Assembly (NCBI GenBank): GCA_017936685.1 | Contig: JAGBFA010000010.1 | Span: 186,001 to 250,000, forward strand | Origin: Alistipes sp. | Lineage (GTDB): Bacteria > Bacteroidota > Bacteroidia > Bacteroidales > Rikenellaceae | Length of the DNA stretch: 64,000 nt | Direction: 5' to 3' | Shown: positions 8,731 through 17,764 of the stretch, piece after piece | Layout: the number at the start of each line of letters is the position of its first letter | How positions within the stretch are numbered: position 1 is the stretch's first letter | The notes under the pieces: model-generated | What the model saw: only the letters and a program-made list of their open reading frames with translations | Database searches by the model: none | Told to the model about the DNA's origin: nothing | Program-made: the position numbers and the translations under genes

Positions 8731-9699
8731 ATGAAAAAGCTGGGTTTTGCAATTTGTCTTACGATCGGTTCGATGGGGTGTTCCAAGGAAGATTTCCAAA
8801 CTCCAAGCCCTGAGCGTGTCGTAATTCAGGCACAAATGACTTTGGAGGATACCGGAGCCTTGACCCGGACGGCGATGAGCGGCTCCACGGCTTCGTTCGT
8901 CGCCGGAGACAAGATCGGAGTGTCGGAAACGCTGACGCAGCGCAGCAACGTGCCATACACCGCCTCCGGCAGCGGTTCCTCGATGACATGGAGCACACCC
9001 GCCGCCACGGCCATGTACTGGTTCAACTCCACGGCCACGCATACCTTTTATGCCTATTATCCGTACAATGCCGCCAATAACGGCAATGTAGTCCCGATCC
9101 CCGTACTGGCCAACCAGACGTTCGGACCTACGCCCGACGTGAATGCGGACATGCTCGTCGCCGGTCCCAAAACGCAGGTGCGCGGCACAGGCGGCAATGC
9201 CGTGGCGTTTACCGGTTCCACGGCGTTCACCCACGCTTTCAGTCTGCTTAAATTCACGATCTCCACCTCACTGATTTCTACCTACACCCTGAAATCGATG
9301 ACGCTCAGAGGAGGCAACACGACCGTGACTCCCGATAAGCCTTACGGAATGTTCAACACAGTCAACACGGTTTCCAAGGTGGGTTACGACCTCGTCGCAC
9401 GCTCGCTTTCGGTTACGACGGCCAACAATACGGCGGCCAATTTCGCTCAGTCGGTCACCAGACCCATCGCTTCGACCGGGCTGCTCGGCAGTATTCCGAT
9501 CACCGTCTATGCACTCGTACTACCCGGCCTATATACCGGAACGGGGTTGCTGAACCCGTCGGTTCAGGTGCAGGTCTCCTCGCTGCTGGGAGGCGAGCAG
9601 CAGACCGCGGTGATACCGCTCAATGTGACCAATTTCCGCCCGGGATACATGTATTCTTTCAACGTGCAGATCGGCAACGGTCTGATCGATATACTATAA
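8731..9699 (+). CDS. Fimbrillin-family lipoprotein
   Basis: A 322-residue predicted surface lipoprotein. The signal peptide ends in GSMGC, so Cys17 should be lipidated. After it, LTRTAMSGSTASFVAGDKIGV (about residues 48-68) is the typical opening of the Mfa-like/fimbrillin fold, followed by the beta-rich N and C domains. Fimbrillins are exported as lipoproteins, cleaved by gingipain-like proteases and polymerise by strand donation into type V pili. It is 37 nt upstream of a second fimbrillin with the same plan, so the pair is likely co-transcribed. No promoter box was recognised upstream. Confidence 0.82.
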   Translation: MKKLGFAICLTIGSMGCSKEDFQTPSPERVVIQAQMTLEDTGALTRTAMSGSTASFVAGDKIGVSETLTQRSNVPYTASGSGSSMTWSTPAATAMYWFNSTATHTFYAYYPYNAANNGNVVPIPVLANQTFGPTPDVNADMLVAGPKTQVRGTGGNAVAFTGSTAFTHAFSLLKFTISTSLISTYTLKSMTLRGGNTTVTPDKPYGMFNTVNTVSKVGYDLVARSLSVTTANNTAANFAQSVTRPIASTGLLGSIPITVYALVLPGLYTGTGLLNPSVQVQVSSLLGGEQQTAVIPLNVTNFRPGYMYSFNVQIGNGLIDIL

Positions 9700-9736
9700 A
9701 TAATTCAACGAACCAATCCTTTAAATTCCAACTATT

Positions 9737-10693
9737 ATGAAAAAGATGATTTTACTCGCTTGTGTGGCCATCGGATTGGCTGCCTGCGACAAGGACGATG
9801 CCTGCTCTCGAAGACAGGAACAGGACGATAACGTGATACATTTCTACCCCTCGATCGTTTCCGCGGACATGGACACACGTACCGCCTACTCAGGGAGTAC
9901 GGCTTCCTGGATCTCGGGCGATGCCATCGGCGTCTATGCCGATCGCCCCACGGGCAATCCTCCCACCAATGTGCAGTATTCCTACAACGGCACGGCATGG
10001 ACGACCTCGACCAACCTCTACTGGACAGACGGCACCACCGCCCATAAGTTCCTCGGTTACGCGCCTTATGCCGCTGCGAATACGACCTACGCGGCCGTCA
10101 AGCTGCCTTCGCTGGCCGGACAGACCGGTGCGATCGATCCGACGAAGGATTTTCTGATCTCGAACAACGCATGGACCACCGGTGTCACACGTCCGGCATC
10201 GGCACCCTACTCGGTCTCGCTCGTCTTTACTCATGCCCTGACACTGATCGAGTTCGATATCTCCGTCACCGGTTTTGCCGCCAACACGACGCTGACCAAC
10301 TTTACCACCGCAGTATCGTCGGGCGGCGCGCTGATTACGAGCGATGCCACGACTTCGACCATCAACCTTACTACGGGCGCAATCACCGCAGGCACCACGG
10401 CCAACACCGTCACGGCGACACCGGGCACACCTCCGACCCTGTCTGCCACCCCCACCAAGCTCTACCTGCTGATCCTGCCGGGCACCTATACGTCGCCCAC
10501 GCTCGCCGTCAACCTGAGCGAAGCCGGAACGGCTGTCAGCGTACCCGCCTCGGCGATCGGGACTACGACCTTTGCACCGGCGACCAAATACACCTACGCC
10601 GTCAACGTGACCCGTACAGCGATCACGATCTCGAATCCGAGCATCACCGACTGGATCTCTGGTACCGGCGGCAACGTCAATGTCCCGCTCTAA
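9737..10693 (+). CDS. Fimbrillin-family lipoprotein
   Basis: A 318-residue paralogue of the preceding gene. The signal peptide ends in GLAAC (lipidated Cys17). The diagnostic segment TRTAYSGSTASWISGDAIGVYAD is at about 45-68, aligned with TRTAMSGSTASFVAGDKIGV of its neighbour. The rest is Thr/Ser/Ala-rich beta sequence (TTTSTINLTTGAITAGTT), with extreme G+C-rich codon choice. It ends in a DWISGTGGNVNVPL strand, similar to donor strands of fimbrillins. No chaperone, anchor or tip gene is next to this pair; fimbrial tip-like genes are found about 49 kb away. Function as a pilus subunit is inferred from family. Confidence 0.82.
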   Translation: MKKMILLACVAIGLAACDKDDACSRRQEQDDNVIHFYPSIVSADMDTRTAYSGSTASWISGDAIGVYADRPTGNPPTNVQYSYNGTAWTTSTNLYWTDGTTAHKFLGYAPYAAANTTYAAVKLPSLAGQTGAIDPTKDFLISNNAWTTGVTRPASAPYSVSLVFTHALTLIEFDISVTGFAANTTLTNFTTAVSSGGALITSDATTSTINLTTGAITAGTTANTVTATPGTPPTLSATPTKLYLLILPGTYTSPTLAVNLSEAGTAVSVPASAIGTTTFAPATKYTYAVNVTRTAITISNPSITDWISGTGGNVNVPL

Positions 10694-10767
10694 CAGACGG
10701 CCGATGTCGGTTTCGAAGATATAACGAAACTTCCGTGGCGTAGGATCGTCGGTTCTACGCCACTGTG

Positions 10768-11032
10768 TTCCGTTCAGAATGACAACACGGAGGAAATAGC
10801 CTTGCACAGATTTCTCGCTTTCGCTCGAAATGACAGGGAGATGTCACTCCGAGGAGCAACGAAGTTGCGACGTGGGAGTCTCGCGGACGGCAGTGCGTTT
10901 GCCTGCCAAAAGAGAGATTCTCACGTCGCGTGCATAGCACGCTCCTCAGAATGACAGGGTGGGAATATCGTCCTCGCACATTGTCCCCAACCATATTCTT
11001 CACTCCACTACGTTGCGTTCAGAATGACATAA
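10768..11032. repeat. Family A hairpin cluster, copy 2
   Basis: In order: an M-type half, an F-type hairpin (CAGATTTCTCGC...CGAAATGACA), an H-type hairpin with apical GCAAC/GTTGC, an L-type with apical GCGTG/CACGC, and a second M-type half. Fills the gap after the fimbrillins together with family B copy 4. Confidence 0.85.
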
Positions 11033-11044
11033 TGGAAATAGACT

Positions 11045-11183
11045 CCAAAGAATTATGCGCCACTTTTTCGTCAAAAGCGGTATTATGCAACGCAAACGAA
11101 GATCGCCCAGATGGGACATACTTTCGTATTTCCCATTTGGGCGAGCAAGTGCGCGGCAGCAGAATGCCGCTTTTCACGAAAAA
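11045..11183. repeat. Family B long hairpin, copy 4
   Basis: Outer stem AAAAGCGG/CCGCTTTT. Inner stem TCGCCCAGATGGGACATAC with a right arm GTATTTCCCATTTGGGCGA: different bases from copy 5, yet pairing kept. It ends 14 nt from the stop codon of the TonB receptor. Confidence 0.85.
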
Positions 11184-11197
11184 GTCACGGAAAAGAG

Positions 11198-13195
11198 CTA
11201 TCGTATTGTTATGACTACACCCCCAGTAAACCATCGTCCGGGCAGTGGAAGACCGCCCATGTCGCAGTAGTCGGTGGAGGTGATGTTGGTGGCATCGACA
11301 TAGATCTGCCAGATGCCGCGAGTCCACGACAGACGGGCATCGAGCAGGCCGTAGGGCTTATAGTCGCGTATCTCGGTCTGCGACGAGTCGCCGACGACGG
11401 GATAGAAAGTATAGCTGCCGTTGCGGTCGTAGACCGAACCGGTGACGGTAAGCGAGATGTTTCTAAAGAAACACAGAGTGATGCTCGCCGCAGTCTTGTG
11501 ACGCATGAAATCCATAGCATTGCGCGTCACCAGAGCCTCGTCCTGCGAGCAGGTGACATAGCCGTAGCTGAGGGTGGCACTGCGCACCACACCTTTGTCG
11601 GAGCGATAACCGCCCATGATCTCCGCGCCGAAAGTCGACAGCGAGTTGGTCTGCTCGGAGTGCCATTTGCCGGCATACTCGCCCGACTCGTGCCATACCC
11701 AGTCGATGATGTTGCGGCCGTCGCGATAGTAGACCGATGCCGCGGCCGACCAGCTGCCCTTGCCGTAGGCGGCGTTGAAGCGGTAGGTTATGGCCTCTTC
11801 GGGTATCAGATCGAGGTTGTTGACCTGTGCCGGCGAGGTGTAATAGAGGTCGGTGAATGTCGGCAGGCGCATCGACTGCGAGGCTCCGGCCTCGATGTCG
11901 AGTCCGTGCACAGGACGGTATGCCACCGAGACGTTCCACAGCGCACTGGTACCGTAGGGCGTGAAGGCAGCACCGACGGCTCCCGAGAGCGACACCTTGC
12001 GCCAGTGTTTGATATGACGCAGCCAGAGGTTGCCCACATTGCGCTCATCGGCGCGCGTGTAGTCGCCATGAGGCGTGTCGAGCACGAAGCCCAGGTTGGT
12101 CGAGAAGATATGGTTGTAGATGTAGTCGCCGCCGAGCGAGGTCGTGCCGGCCGCCCATTGCAGGTGCGCCGTAAGGTCGGCACCTACGTTGTCGGTGACA
12201 TGGCGGTTCAGGACCGTGCCGCGCGTCCAGTCGTAGCGATCATAGTTGCGGCGGTAGTTGACGCTGCCGTTGAAGGTCCATGCGCCGGCGGCCTTGCTCC
12301 AACGTAGCGAGCCGAGTGCCGTGGAGGTCTTCTCCCACTGATCGGGGTTGTAGCCCCCGTAAAAACCGTTCGAGCCGAAAGCGCGCTGCTGATATCCGGC
12401 CTGGAAGTCGAATATGCCGGCACGCTCGCTGCGATAGGTGGCACGCGCATAGGCGTTGACATTGTCGTAATCGGTATTGTAGCGATAACCGTCGCTGCGC
12501 CTGTAAGAGGCGGCACCCATCACCTGCAATCCGCCCGAGGTGACGGCCCCCGAAAGCGAGCCGTAGGCCGAGCCGTAGGATCCGCCCGAGCTCTCGAAGC
12601 GCAGATAGCGCGGGTGGAGCGGAGCCGTGCGTATGTTGACCGCACCGGCGTAGGCACCCACGCCCGCCACGTCCTCGATGAGTTCGATATGCGAGATGCA
12701 CTCGATATCGATCGGAAGCGAGTGGGATTGATGCCCCGTGCGGGCATCGGTGAAATTAATACCGTTGAGCATGACCTGAGTCTGGTCGAATGATCCGCCG
12801 CGAACCGATATATCGGCCTGCACGGCCTTGCCGCCACGTTCGCGAATATCGATCGACGGCGTAAGGCGCAGCGCAGCCTCCATGGATTGGAGAGGCGCAG
12901 CGGCCGCTACATCGCGGTCGAAAAGCGAAGTCTGGGTCATCACACTCCTCACGGGCGAGGATTTGTAGCCCGTGACCGTCACCTCGTCGATATTGAGTAT
13001 TTTACTCGTCGAGAGGCTGTCGGCAGTCTGGGCCGATGTGACCTTGGTGGCAAGCAAGAGGATCGACATAGTCACCGAAAGCACTCCGATGGTCACGTAG
13101 CGTCCGATGCTCGCGAAGGCCGCATAGCCCTTGCGAGACCAACGACGGAACCGCGGAGGATTCTGTTTGCTTGTCTTCTTCATCTTGTTTGACAA
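11198..13195 (-). CDS. TonB-dependent outer membrane receptor
   Basis: A 665-residue predicted 22-strand outer-membrane barrel that imports a ligand with TonB energy. The long N-terminal leader (about 55 residues, RFRRWSRKGYAAFASIGR before the hydrophobic core and TSAQ) is of a type I associate with vitamin-uptake receptors of Bacteroidales. DEVTVTGYK at about 69-77 is the TonB box region; the plug follows (RGGKAVQADISVRGGSFDQTQVMLNG, ARTGHQS) and the barrel ends in ...GVVITIR, lacking the usual terminal Phe. The plug resembles BtuB-type receptors, but no cobalamin riboswitch is seen in the 106-nt leader and no transport partner is adjacent, so the ligand is open. It lies downstream of aroB with its own -7 box. 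Start could be Met1 or Met5. Confidence 0.88.
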   Translation of the reverse strand: MSNKMKKTSKQNPPRFRRWSRKGYAAFASIGRYVTIGVLSVTMSILLLATKVTSAQTADSLSTSKILNIDEVTVTGYKSSPVRSVMTQTSLFDRDVAAAAPLQSMEAALRLTPSIDIRERGGKAVQADISVRGGSFDQTQVMLNGINFTDARTGHQSHSLPIDIECISHIELIEDVAGVGAYAGAVNIRTAPLHPRYLRFESSGGSYGSAYGSLSGAVTSGGLQVMGAASYRRSDGYRYNTDYDNVNAYARATYRSERAGIFDFQAGYQQRAFGSNGFYGGYNPDQWEKTSTALGSLRWSKAAGAWTFNGSVNYRRNYDRYDWTRGTVLNRHVTDNVGADLTAHLQWAAGTTSLGGDYIYNHIFSTNLGFVLDTPHGDYTRADERNVGNLWLRHIKHWRKVSLSGAVGAAFTPYGTSALWNVSVAYRPVHGLDIEAGASQSMRLPTFTDLYYTSPAQVNNLDLIPEEAITYRFNAAYGKGSWSAAASVYYRDGRNIIDWVWHESGEYAGKWHSEQTNSLSTFGAEIMGGYRSDKGVVRSATLSYGYVTCSQDEALVTRNAMDFMRHKTAASITLCFFRNISLTVTGSVYDRNGSYTFYPVVGDSSQTEIRDYKPYGLLDARLSWTRGIWQIYVDATNITSTDYCDMGGLPLPGRWFTGGVVITIR

Positions 13196-13264
13196 TTAGT
13201 TAATAAAATAATTCAGCGGTTCGTCCACGCAGCGCGCTACAAACGCCACGCGGGCAAACCGCCG

Positions 13265-13272
13265 CAAAGGTA
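13265..13272 (-). promoter_or_regulatory. -7 box upstream of the TonB receptor
   Basis: TACCTTTG on the minus strand, 70 nt before the start codon; no good -33 box. Confidence 0.45.
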
Positions 13273-13301
13273 TAAAAAGATATGAAAATCCCGCCTGTTT
13301 T

Positions 13302-14318
13302 CTAACCGAACATGGACTCGAACTCCTCCATAGGCATCTTCACCACGCTGCAACTGCCTATGCCGGTAGGCAGTACGGCGTGGATATCGTTCTGCTGCCG
13401 TTTCTTGTCCTTACGCACCTCGCGCAGCAGACGCGCCGTAGGCACGGGCGGCAGAAGCGTGAAACCGAAGCGTGTCAGCAGGGCGCATATACGGTCGCGG
13501 TCTTCGGCCTGCAACACGCCGTGCCGCACCGCAGCATCGCAGATCATCGCCATGCCCATGGCAACAGCCTCGCCGTGGTTGATCTCGTGGGCGCACTTCT
13601 CGATGGCATGCGCCATCGTATGACCCAGATTGAGCAGACGGCGCACACCCCCCTCGCGCTCGTCGCGCTCGACTATGTCGGCCTTGATGCCGACGCACGA
13701 CCACACGATGTTGCACATCGTCTCGGGATTGTCGATAAATGTCTCCACAGGCTGTTTTTCGAGATATTCGAACAACTCGCGGTCGGCGATCACGGCCGCT
13801 TTGATCACCTCGGCCATGCCGGCGCGCAACTCGCGTTTGGGCAGCGAACGCAGCATCTCCACGTCGGATATGACGAAACAGGGCTGCGTGAATGTGCCGA
13901 CCATGTTTTTATAGTCGTTGACATTGACTCCGTTCTTACCGCCCACCGAGGCATCGACCTGCCCCAGCAGCGTGGTGGAGATAAATCCGAAATCGAGACC
14001 GCGCATGTATGTCGCCGCCACGAATCCCGTCACATCGGTCACGATGCCGCCGCCTATGCCGAGCAGAAATGTCGAGCGGTCGGCACCCAGCTCGATAAGC
14101 CGCTTGTAGACCCGCTGCACGGTCATAAGCGTCTTGCTCGCCTCGCCGTGACCTATGACAATATAGTCGAAGCGATGCACCAGATCGGGATAGAGACGGT
14201 CGATGTTGGCATCGGTGATGACCACGACGCGCCGGCGCGGCAGCACGCGCGGCAATACGGACTCTACGCGTCCGACATATATTTCGCACGATCCCTTGAT
14301 CGAAATCGTTTTGTTCAT
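13302..14318 (-). CDS. aroB: 3-Dehydroquinate synthase
   Basis: A 338-residue cytoplasmic enzyme, second step of the shikimate pathway, converting DAHP to 3-dehydroquinate with NAD and a divalent metal. Family marks: GHGEASKT near residue 56, the NAD-binding GIGGGIVTDVTGFVAATYMRG, STTLLGQVDASVGGKNGVN, FVISD, the metal-site region LLNLGHTMAHAIE and HGEAVAMGM. The frame extends upstream to 14357, but a -7 box (TATATTTG, 14344-14351) lies inside that extension, so translation must begin at ATG 14318 (MNKTISIKG). It is slightly shorter than proteobacterial AroB, normal for Bacteroidota. Confidence 0.95.
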   Translation of the reverse strand: MNKTISIKGSCEIYVGRVESVLPRVLPRRRVVVITDANIDRLYPDLVHRFDYIVIGHGEASKTLMTVQRVYKRLIELGADRSTFLLGIGGGIVTDVTGFVAATYMRGLDFGFISTTLLGQVDASVGGKNGVNVNDYKNMVGTFTQPCFVISDVEMLRSLPKRELRAGMAEVIKAAVIADRELFEYLEKQPVETFIDNPETMCNIVWSCVGIKADIVERDEREGGVRRLLNLGHTMAHAIEKCAHEINHGEAVAMGMAMICDAAVRHGVLQAEDRDRICALLTRFGFTLLPPVPTARLLREVRKDKKRQQNDIHAVLPTGIGSCSVVKMPMEEFESMFG

Positions 14319-14343
14319 AATGACGACAGGTTCTACAACGGAG

Positions 14344-14351
14344 CAAATATA
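14344..14351 (-). promoter_or_regulatory. -7 box of aroB
   Basis: TATATTTG on the minus strand, 25 nt before ATG 14318. It decides the start: the longer frame to 14357 would overlap the promoter. Confidence 0.55.
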
Positions 14352-14493
14352 ATACATATTTTTCGAAATTATCTCGTGTTACCTCTGCCTGCCGGTCAAA
14401 AATCCTGCCGATCGGCGACATGCTCCGGCGCGGCATGAAAGTTATTTTTACCGGTTCAGTCTTACTTTCCCATGGAGGGGAGAGGAAATAGGC

Positions 14494-14762
14494 AAAGAGA
14501 GATTCTCACGTCGCGTGCATAGCACGCTCCTCAGAATGACAGACCCGACGAGTCATTCTGAACGAAGCAACGCGGAGTGAAGAATCTGGTTGGGGTAGAC
14601 AAGGCTTGTCGTCCACGCACATAGTCCCCAGCCGGATTCTTCGCTGCGCTCAGAATGACAGAACAATGGAAATAGTCGCGCACAGATTTCTCGCTCGCGC
14701 TCGAAATGACACAATGCTGTCACTCCGAGGAGCCGCAGGCGACGTGGGAGTCTCGCCGACGG
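14494..14762. repeat. Family A hairpin cluster, copy 3
   Basis: L-type (apical GCGTG/CACGC), a complete M-type pair around an AACGAAGCAACGCGG loop, F-type (GATTTCTCGC...CGAAATGACA) and H-type (apical GCC/GGC). This is the one forward cluster without a family B element. The rest of the 14.32-14.96 kb gap holds the promoters of aroB and of the C10 protease. Confidence 0.85.
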
Positions 14763-14816
14763 GAATTTAAGACAGTGACTTTTTTATCTGTATGATCGAT
14801 ATTTATTGTCGAAAAG

Positions 14817-14847
14817 TTTGCAAACAGAACAAAAATGTTTATCTTTG
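14817..14847 (+). promoter_or_regulatory. Promoter of the C10 protease cassette
   Basis: TTTG at 14817-14820, 19-nt spacer, TATCTTTG at 14840-14847. It leaves a leader of about 110 nt before ATG 14965. Confidence 0.7.
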
Positions 14848-14964
14848 TAACAAACGCCAACAGTATCCGAAGTGCAACGCGGGCATTTACACTCGTTACA
14901 CCGTAACATGTCGAGGAGCAGATCGTACAACCGGCAAATTTTATTACCTTTAAAAACTTTTATT

Positions 14965-16338
14965 ATGACCTACAACCGACATTCGTGCATCGCAGCCTTG
15001 GCAGCCATTGCCGTTACGGCATCGTGCACACGTGATTATCAAGCCCAGCCCGAGCCGAACCCCTCGCCCGACAGCCGAAGCTCCGAGACGGAGATTCCTG
15101 TGGCAGAGGCCGTAGCCGCTCTCAACCGCTTTCTCGATTCGACCGACCCCGTCACGCGCGGCGGCCGGAGGACGATAGCCCGCATCGACCGTGTATCGGC
15201 TGCCGACATGTTTTCGGCTACGACACGCAGCGAAGAGGTGCCCGATGCCGGCGATCTGCTCTATGTGGTCAACTTCGCAGGCGACGAGGGATATGCCATT
15301 CTCGGTGCCGACAGCCGTCTCGACACAGTGCTTATCGTAGGCGATAAGGGCAACTTCGATCCGCTGCTATTAGGCCCGTCGCAAGATGAACCTATACCGA
15401 TCGACCCCGGGCGGGATTCCATACCCTCTCCGGGATTCGACCCCGATTTTCAGATCATGCCGGGCTTGACCGCCGATGATCTCTATTGCGAAGAGGAAGA
15501 CGAATATTACATCGGTGCCATAGGGAATGTCTGTCCGGTCGATGATTTGATTGTCGATCTGTTGGTCGACTACACCATGCGGCATACGATATGGGCAGGG
15601 AATAAAGAAGAAATAGATTCTCACGGCGGAAATATCATAAATGTTGACCCCTTATTGAAAACAAAGTGGGGACAAGATTATCCATTCAACTTCCATGTTC
15701 CTCTTTATTCGACCAATGGAGGGCAGTGTCCGATAGGTTGTACAACCACGGCAGCATCTCAGATATTGGTATATCTCAAAAATATCGATCTTGTTAATAA
15801 ATTCGGTATTACACGATCTACATGGTTTGATTTTGAAAACTTTACAGATATAGACTGCCCATTACCTACATCTTTGGAACAGGATTTAGCCAAATTCTCA
15901 TTATGTGTCGCCGATGGCATAGGTGTACATTATAATTTTTTAGGCAAAGACGGCACATTTGCATTACCAGTACAAGTACAGAAATATTTACAAAGATTAG
16001 GATATAATGTACAGCGTAAACTTGGTTTCAACGAAAAAAGACAAGATCAAATAATTGAAAGTTTGCAAGATGGTCGTCCTGTTTTTATCGGAGCATTGGA
16101 TAAAAAAGCATGCAAAAAAGGTGGTCACGCATGGGTCATCGACGGTTGCAAGTTTCATTTCGATTCCAATAACTATTTCAATCACTGCAATTTTGGGTGG
16201 AGCGGAAAAAGCAACGGCTGGTACTATTATAATCTTTTCGACTCTTCCGATCCAGGTGTTGAACTTGATGACCCCAATTTGATAAATAAAAACTTCAACC
16301 ATTATTCATGGTGGTTTAGAATATTAATCATTAAATAG
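14965..16338 (+). CDS. C10 (streptopain-like) cysteine protease lipoprotein
   Basis: Taken from ATG 14965 (457 residues), because MTYNRHSCIAALAAIAVTASC is a good lipoprotein signal with Cys21; the frame itself opens earlier, at 14872. Residues about 45-135 match the C10 inhibitory propeptide (LLYVVNFAGDEGYAILGADSR). The catalytic domain begins near KTKWGQDYPFN; Cys259 in QCPIGCTTTAASQIL is the nucleophile and His388 in GGHAWVIDGC the base. C10 enzymes are secreted papain-like proteases; Bacteroides fragilis has several, some beside genes for protein inhibitors. Base composition falls sharply at about 15,600, between an acidic linker and the catalytic domain. Four related lipoprotein genes follow at 7-58 nt, suggesting one transcript. 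Confidence 0.9.
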   Translation: MTYNRHSCIAALAAIAVTASCTRDYQAQPEPNPSPDSRSSETEIPVAEAVAALNRFLDSTDPVTRGGRRTIARIDRVSAADMFSATTRSEEVPDAGDLLYVVNFAGDEGYAILGADSRLDTVLIVGDKGNFDPLLLGPSQDEPIPIDPGRDSIPSPGFDPDFQIMPGLTADDLYCEEEDEYYIGAIGNVCPVDDLIVDLLVDYTMRHTIWAGNKEEIDSHGGNIINVDPLLKTKWGQDYPFNFHVPLYSTNGGQCPIGCTTTAASQILVYLKNIDLVNKFGITRSTWFDFENFTDIDCPLPTSLEQDLAKFSLCVADGIGVHYNFLGKDGTFALPVQVQKYLQRLGYNVQRKLGFNEKRQDQIIESLQDGRPVFIGALDKKACKKGGHAWVIDGCKFHFDSNNYFNHCNFGWSGKSNGWYYYNLFDSSDPGVELDDPNLINKNFNHYSWWFRILIIK

Positions 16339-16345
16339 AGATAAT

Positions 16346-17014
16346 ATGAAACGCTACATTATTATATTCACATTATTGCTGTCGCTGGCCGGGTGCGATA
16401 TTCCCCAGACCGGCACACGACCGGGGTATATTTACGCTTATGTTTATTTAGATATTCCCGACACCAAAATAACATACGACTCAAAAACTTTTACAATATT
16501 GCTATACAATAAAAAGTCGATACACGGGACATACGCCGACGGACAAGATTACGCATTCGGCCAATCTATAAGAAAAAACCGCTACTATGAATTATGCGAA
16601 AAGTTCGGCGACATAAATCCCGACGGATATCCATGTTCAAGCGAAGACGTGATACTGACTCCCGAGGCTTCATTTGAAATAGTCAGACGCGTCTCGGTTG
16701 TCAGCGACAACGATTGGAGTACGGATCGGGCTGCCGGCGAATCGCTCAACGATATGTTCACAATACGTTATTTCTCCTACTTCCCGTACATAAGCAGCCG
16801 ATATACGGGAGCACCGATAACGTCGTTCACCAAACCGTTATCCGATCTGAAAGATGACGAGATGAAGCTGATCATGAATAATATAGAATTGGGTTGCGCT
16901 ACCCGACCGACAGCGGCGCAACATCATACACTGACCATTTCGTTCGATCTCGACACCGACCGCACGGTGACATACGAGGTGGAACTGGATTTCGCGGCAA
17001 CGGAAGTACAGTAA
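16346..17014 (+). CDS. Unknown lipoprotein, C10-associated paralogue 1
   Basis: A 222-residue lipoprotein (signal peptide ending LSLAGC, Cys17), 7 nt after the protease stop. It is the first of four paralogues. Shared blocks are YYxLCEKFGDIxxDG near residue 80, SxNDWSTDRAAGESLNDMFTI near 123, YTGAPITxxxKPLSDLKDDEMKLI near 152, and AAQHHTLTISFDLDTDRTVTYEVELDF near 190. It is most like paralogue 4. Two cysteines in the middle (in ELCEKF and GYPCSS) are also kept in the others and could form a disulphide in the periplasm. I do not recognise a named family with confidence; it may belong to one of the Bacteroidales DUF lipoproteins. A role as inhibitor, substrate or partner of the protease is only inferred from position. 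Confidence 0.8.
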   Translation: MKRYIIIFTLLLSLAGCDIPQTGTRPGYIYAYVYLDIPDTKITYDSKTFTILLYNKKSIHGTYADGQDYAFGQSIRKNRYYELCEKFGDINPDGYPCSSEDVILTPEASFEIVRRVSVVSDNDWSTDRAAGESLNDMFTIRYFSYFPYISSRYTGAPITSFTKPLSDLKDDEMKLIMNNIELGCATRPTAAQHHTLTISFDLDTDRTVTYEVELDFAATEVQ

Positions 17015-17037
17015 TGGGAAGAATAGATTGAAAAGAT

Positions 17038-17706
17038 ATGAAAACACATAAAATCCTGTACATACTTTGTACTGTATTGATACTCGCATCTTGCGAGGCA
17101 CGCCAGTCGGCACAGAAGGTGCCCGGGAGTATTGAGAAATACTATTCTTGCAATGACGGTTCCGGAAGCTGCGAAGTTGTCACACTGAACGACGAATGTA
17201 CAATTACATTTAAACTCGGCACTTATCTCACAAGCGATTATGAATATGCTTTCGGGAGCGACAAAATGACATATTATGACCTATGTGCCAAATACGGCGA
17301 CATCATTCCCGACGGCCGGTGGTGCACAGATTATAACAGCAGCAATACATACGGAGATGCACTCGCCGAATCGATCAGGGGAATACATGTCACAAGCGAT
17401 ACGGCATGGGACGAAGGGCATGATGCACATGCTCTGTTGGACGATATATTCGTTGTAAGATATTATACGTTTTGGCCTTATGTACAGAACGGCTGGACAG
17501 GCGAATACATGACATATTTTGAGAAACGCATCAGCGATTTGGCCGAGAACGATCTCTACTTCATATCATACGTCGTCAAACTGAGTACGACATGCGTCCC
17601 TACCGTCGCAGCGCAACACACCCTCACCGTCGAGTTCCTGCTCGATACGGGAGAGACAGTTACCTACGAAGCAGTCATAGACTTTACGGCTACGGAAGCA
17701 CAGTAA
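17038..17706 (+). CDS. Unknown lipoprotein, C10-associated paralogue 2
   Basis: A 222-residue lipoprotein (signal ending LILASC, Cys19), 23 nt after paralogue 1. The common blocks are YYDLCAKYGDIIPDG, HVTSDTAWDEGHDAHALLDDIF, WTGEYMTYFEKRISDLAENDLYFI and AAQHTLTVEFLLDTGETVTYEAVIDF. The C-terminal 35 residues are nearly identical to those of paralogue 3, also at the DNA level, while the N-terminal halves differ widely. An extra cysteine pair (SCNDGSGSC, near residue 37) is not in paralogues 1 and 4. Function unknown. Confidence 0.8.
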   Translation: MKTHKILYILCTVLILASCEARQSAQKVPGSIEKYYSCNDGSGSCEVVTLNDECTITFKLGTYLTSDYEYAFGSDKMTYYDLCAKYGDIIPDGRWCTDYNSSNTYGDALAESIRGIHVTSDTAWDEGHDAHALLDDIFVVRYYTFWPYVQNGWTGEYMTYFEKRISDLAENDLYFISYVVKLSTTCVPTVAAQHTLTVEFLLDTGETVTYEAVIDFTATEAQ

Positions 17707-17715
17707 CCTGTTTAT

Positions 17716-17743
17716 GTAGGATCGGTCGATCGACCGATCCTAC
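17716..17743. repeat. 28-bp perfect palindrome between paralogues 2 and 3
   Basis: GTAGGATCGGTCGA followed directly by its exact reverse complement, 9 nt after the stop of paralogue 2. No T-run follows. It could be a processing hairpin, an attenuating hairpin or a dyad binding site. Confidence 0.7.
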
Positions 17744-17764
17744 AATATCGGCAACAGAAGAGCC

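Noticed and set aside
13196-13301. Cobalamin riboswitch upstream of the BtuB-like TonB receptor
   Set aside because: The gap is only 106 bp, shorter than a B12 aptamer, and the B12-box was not seen.
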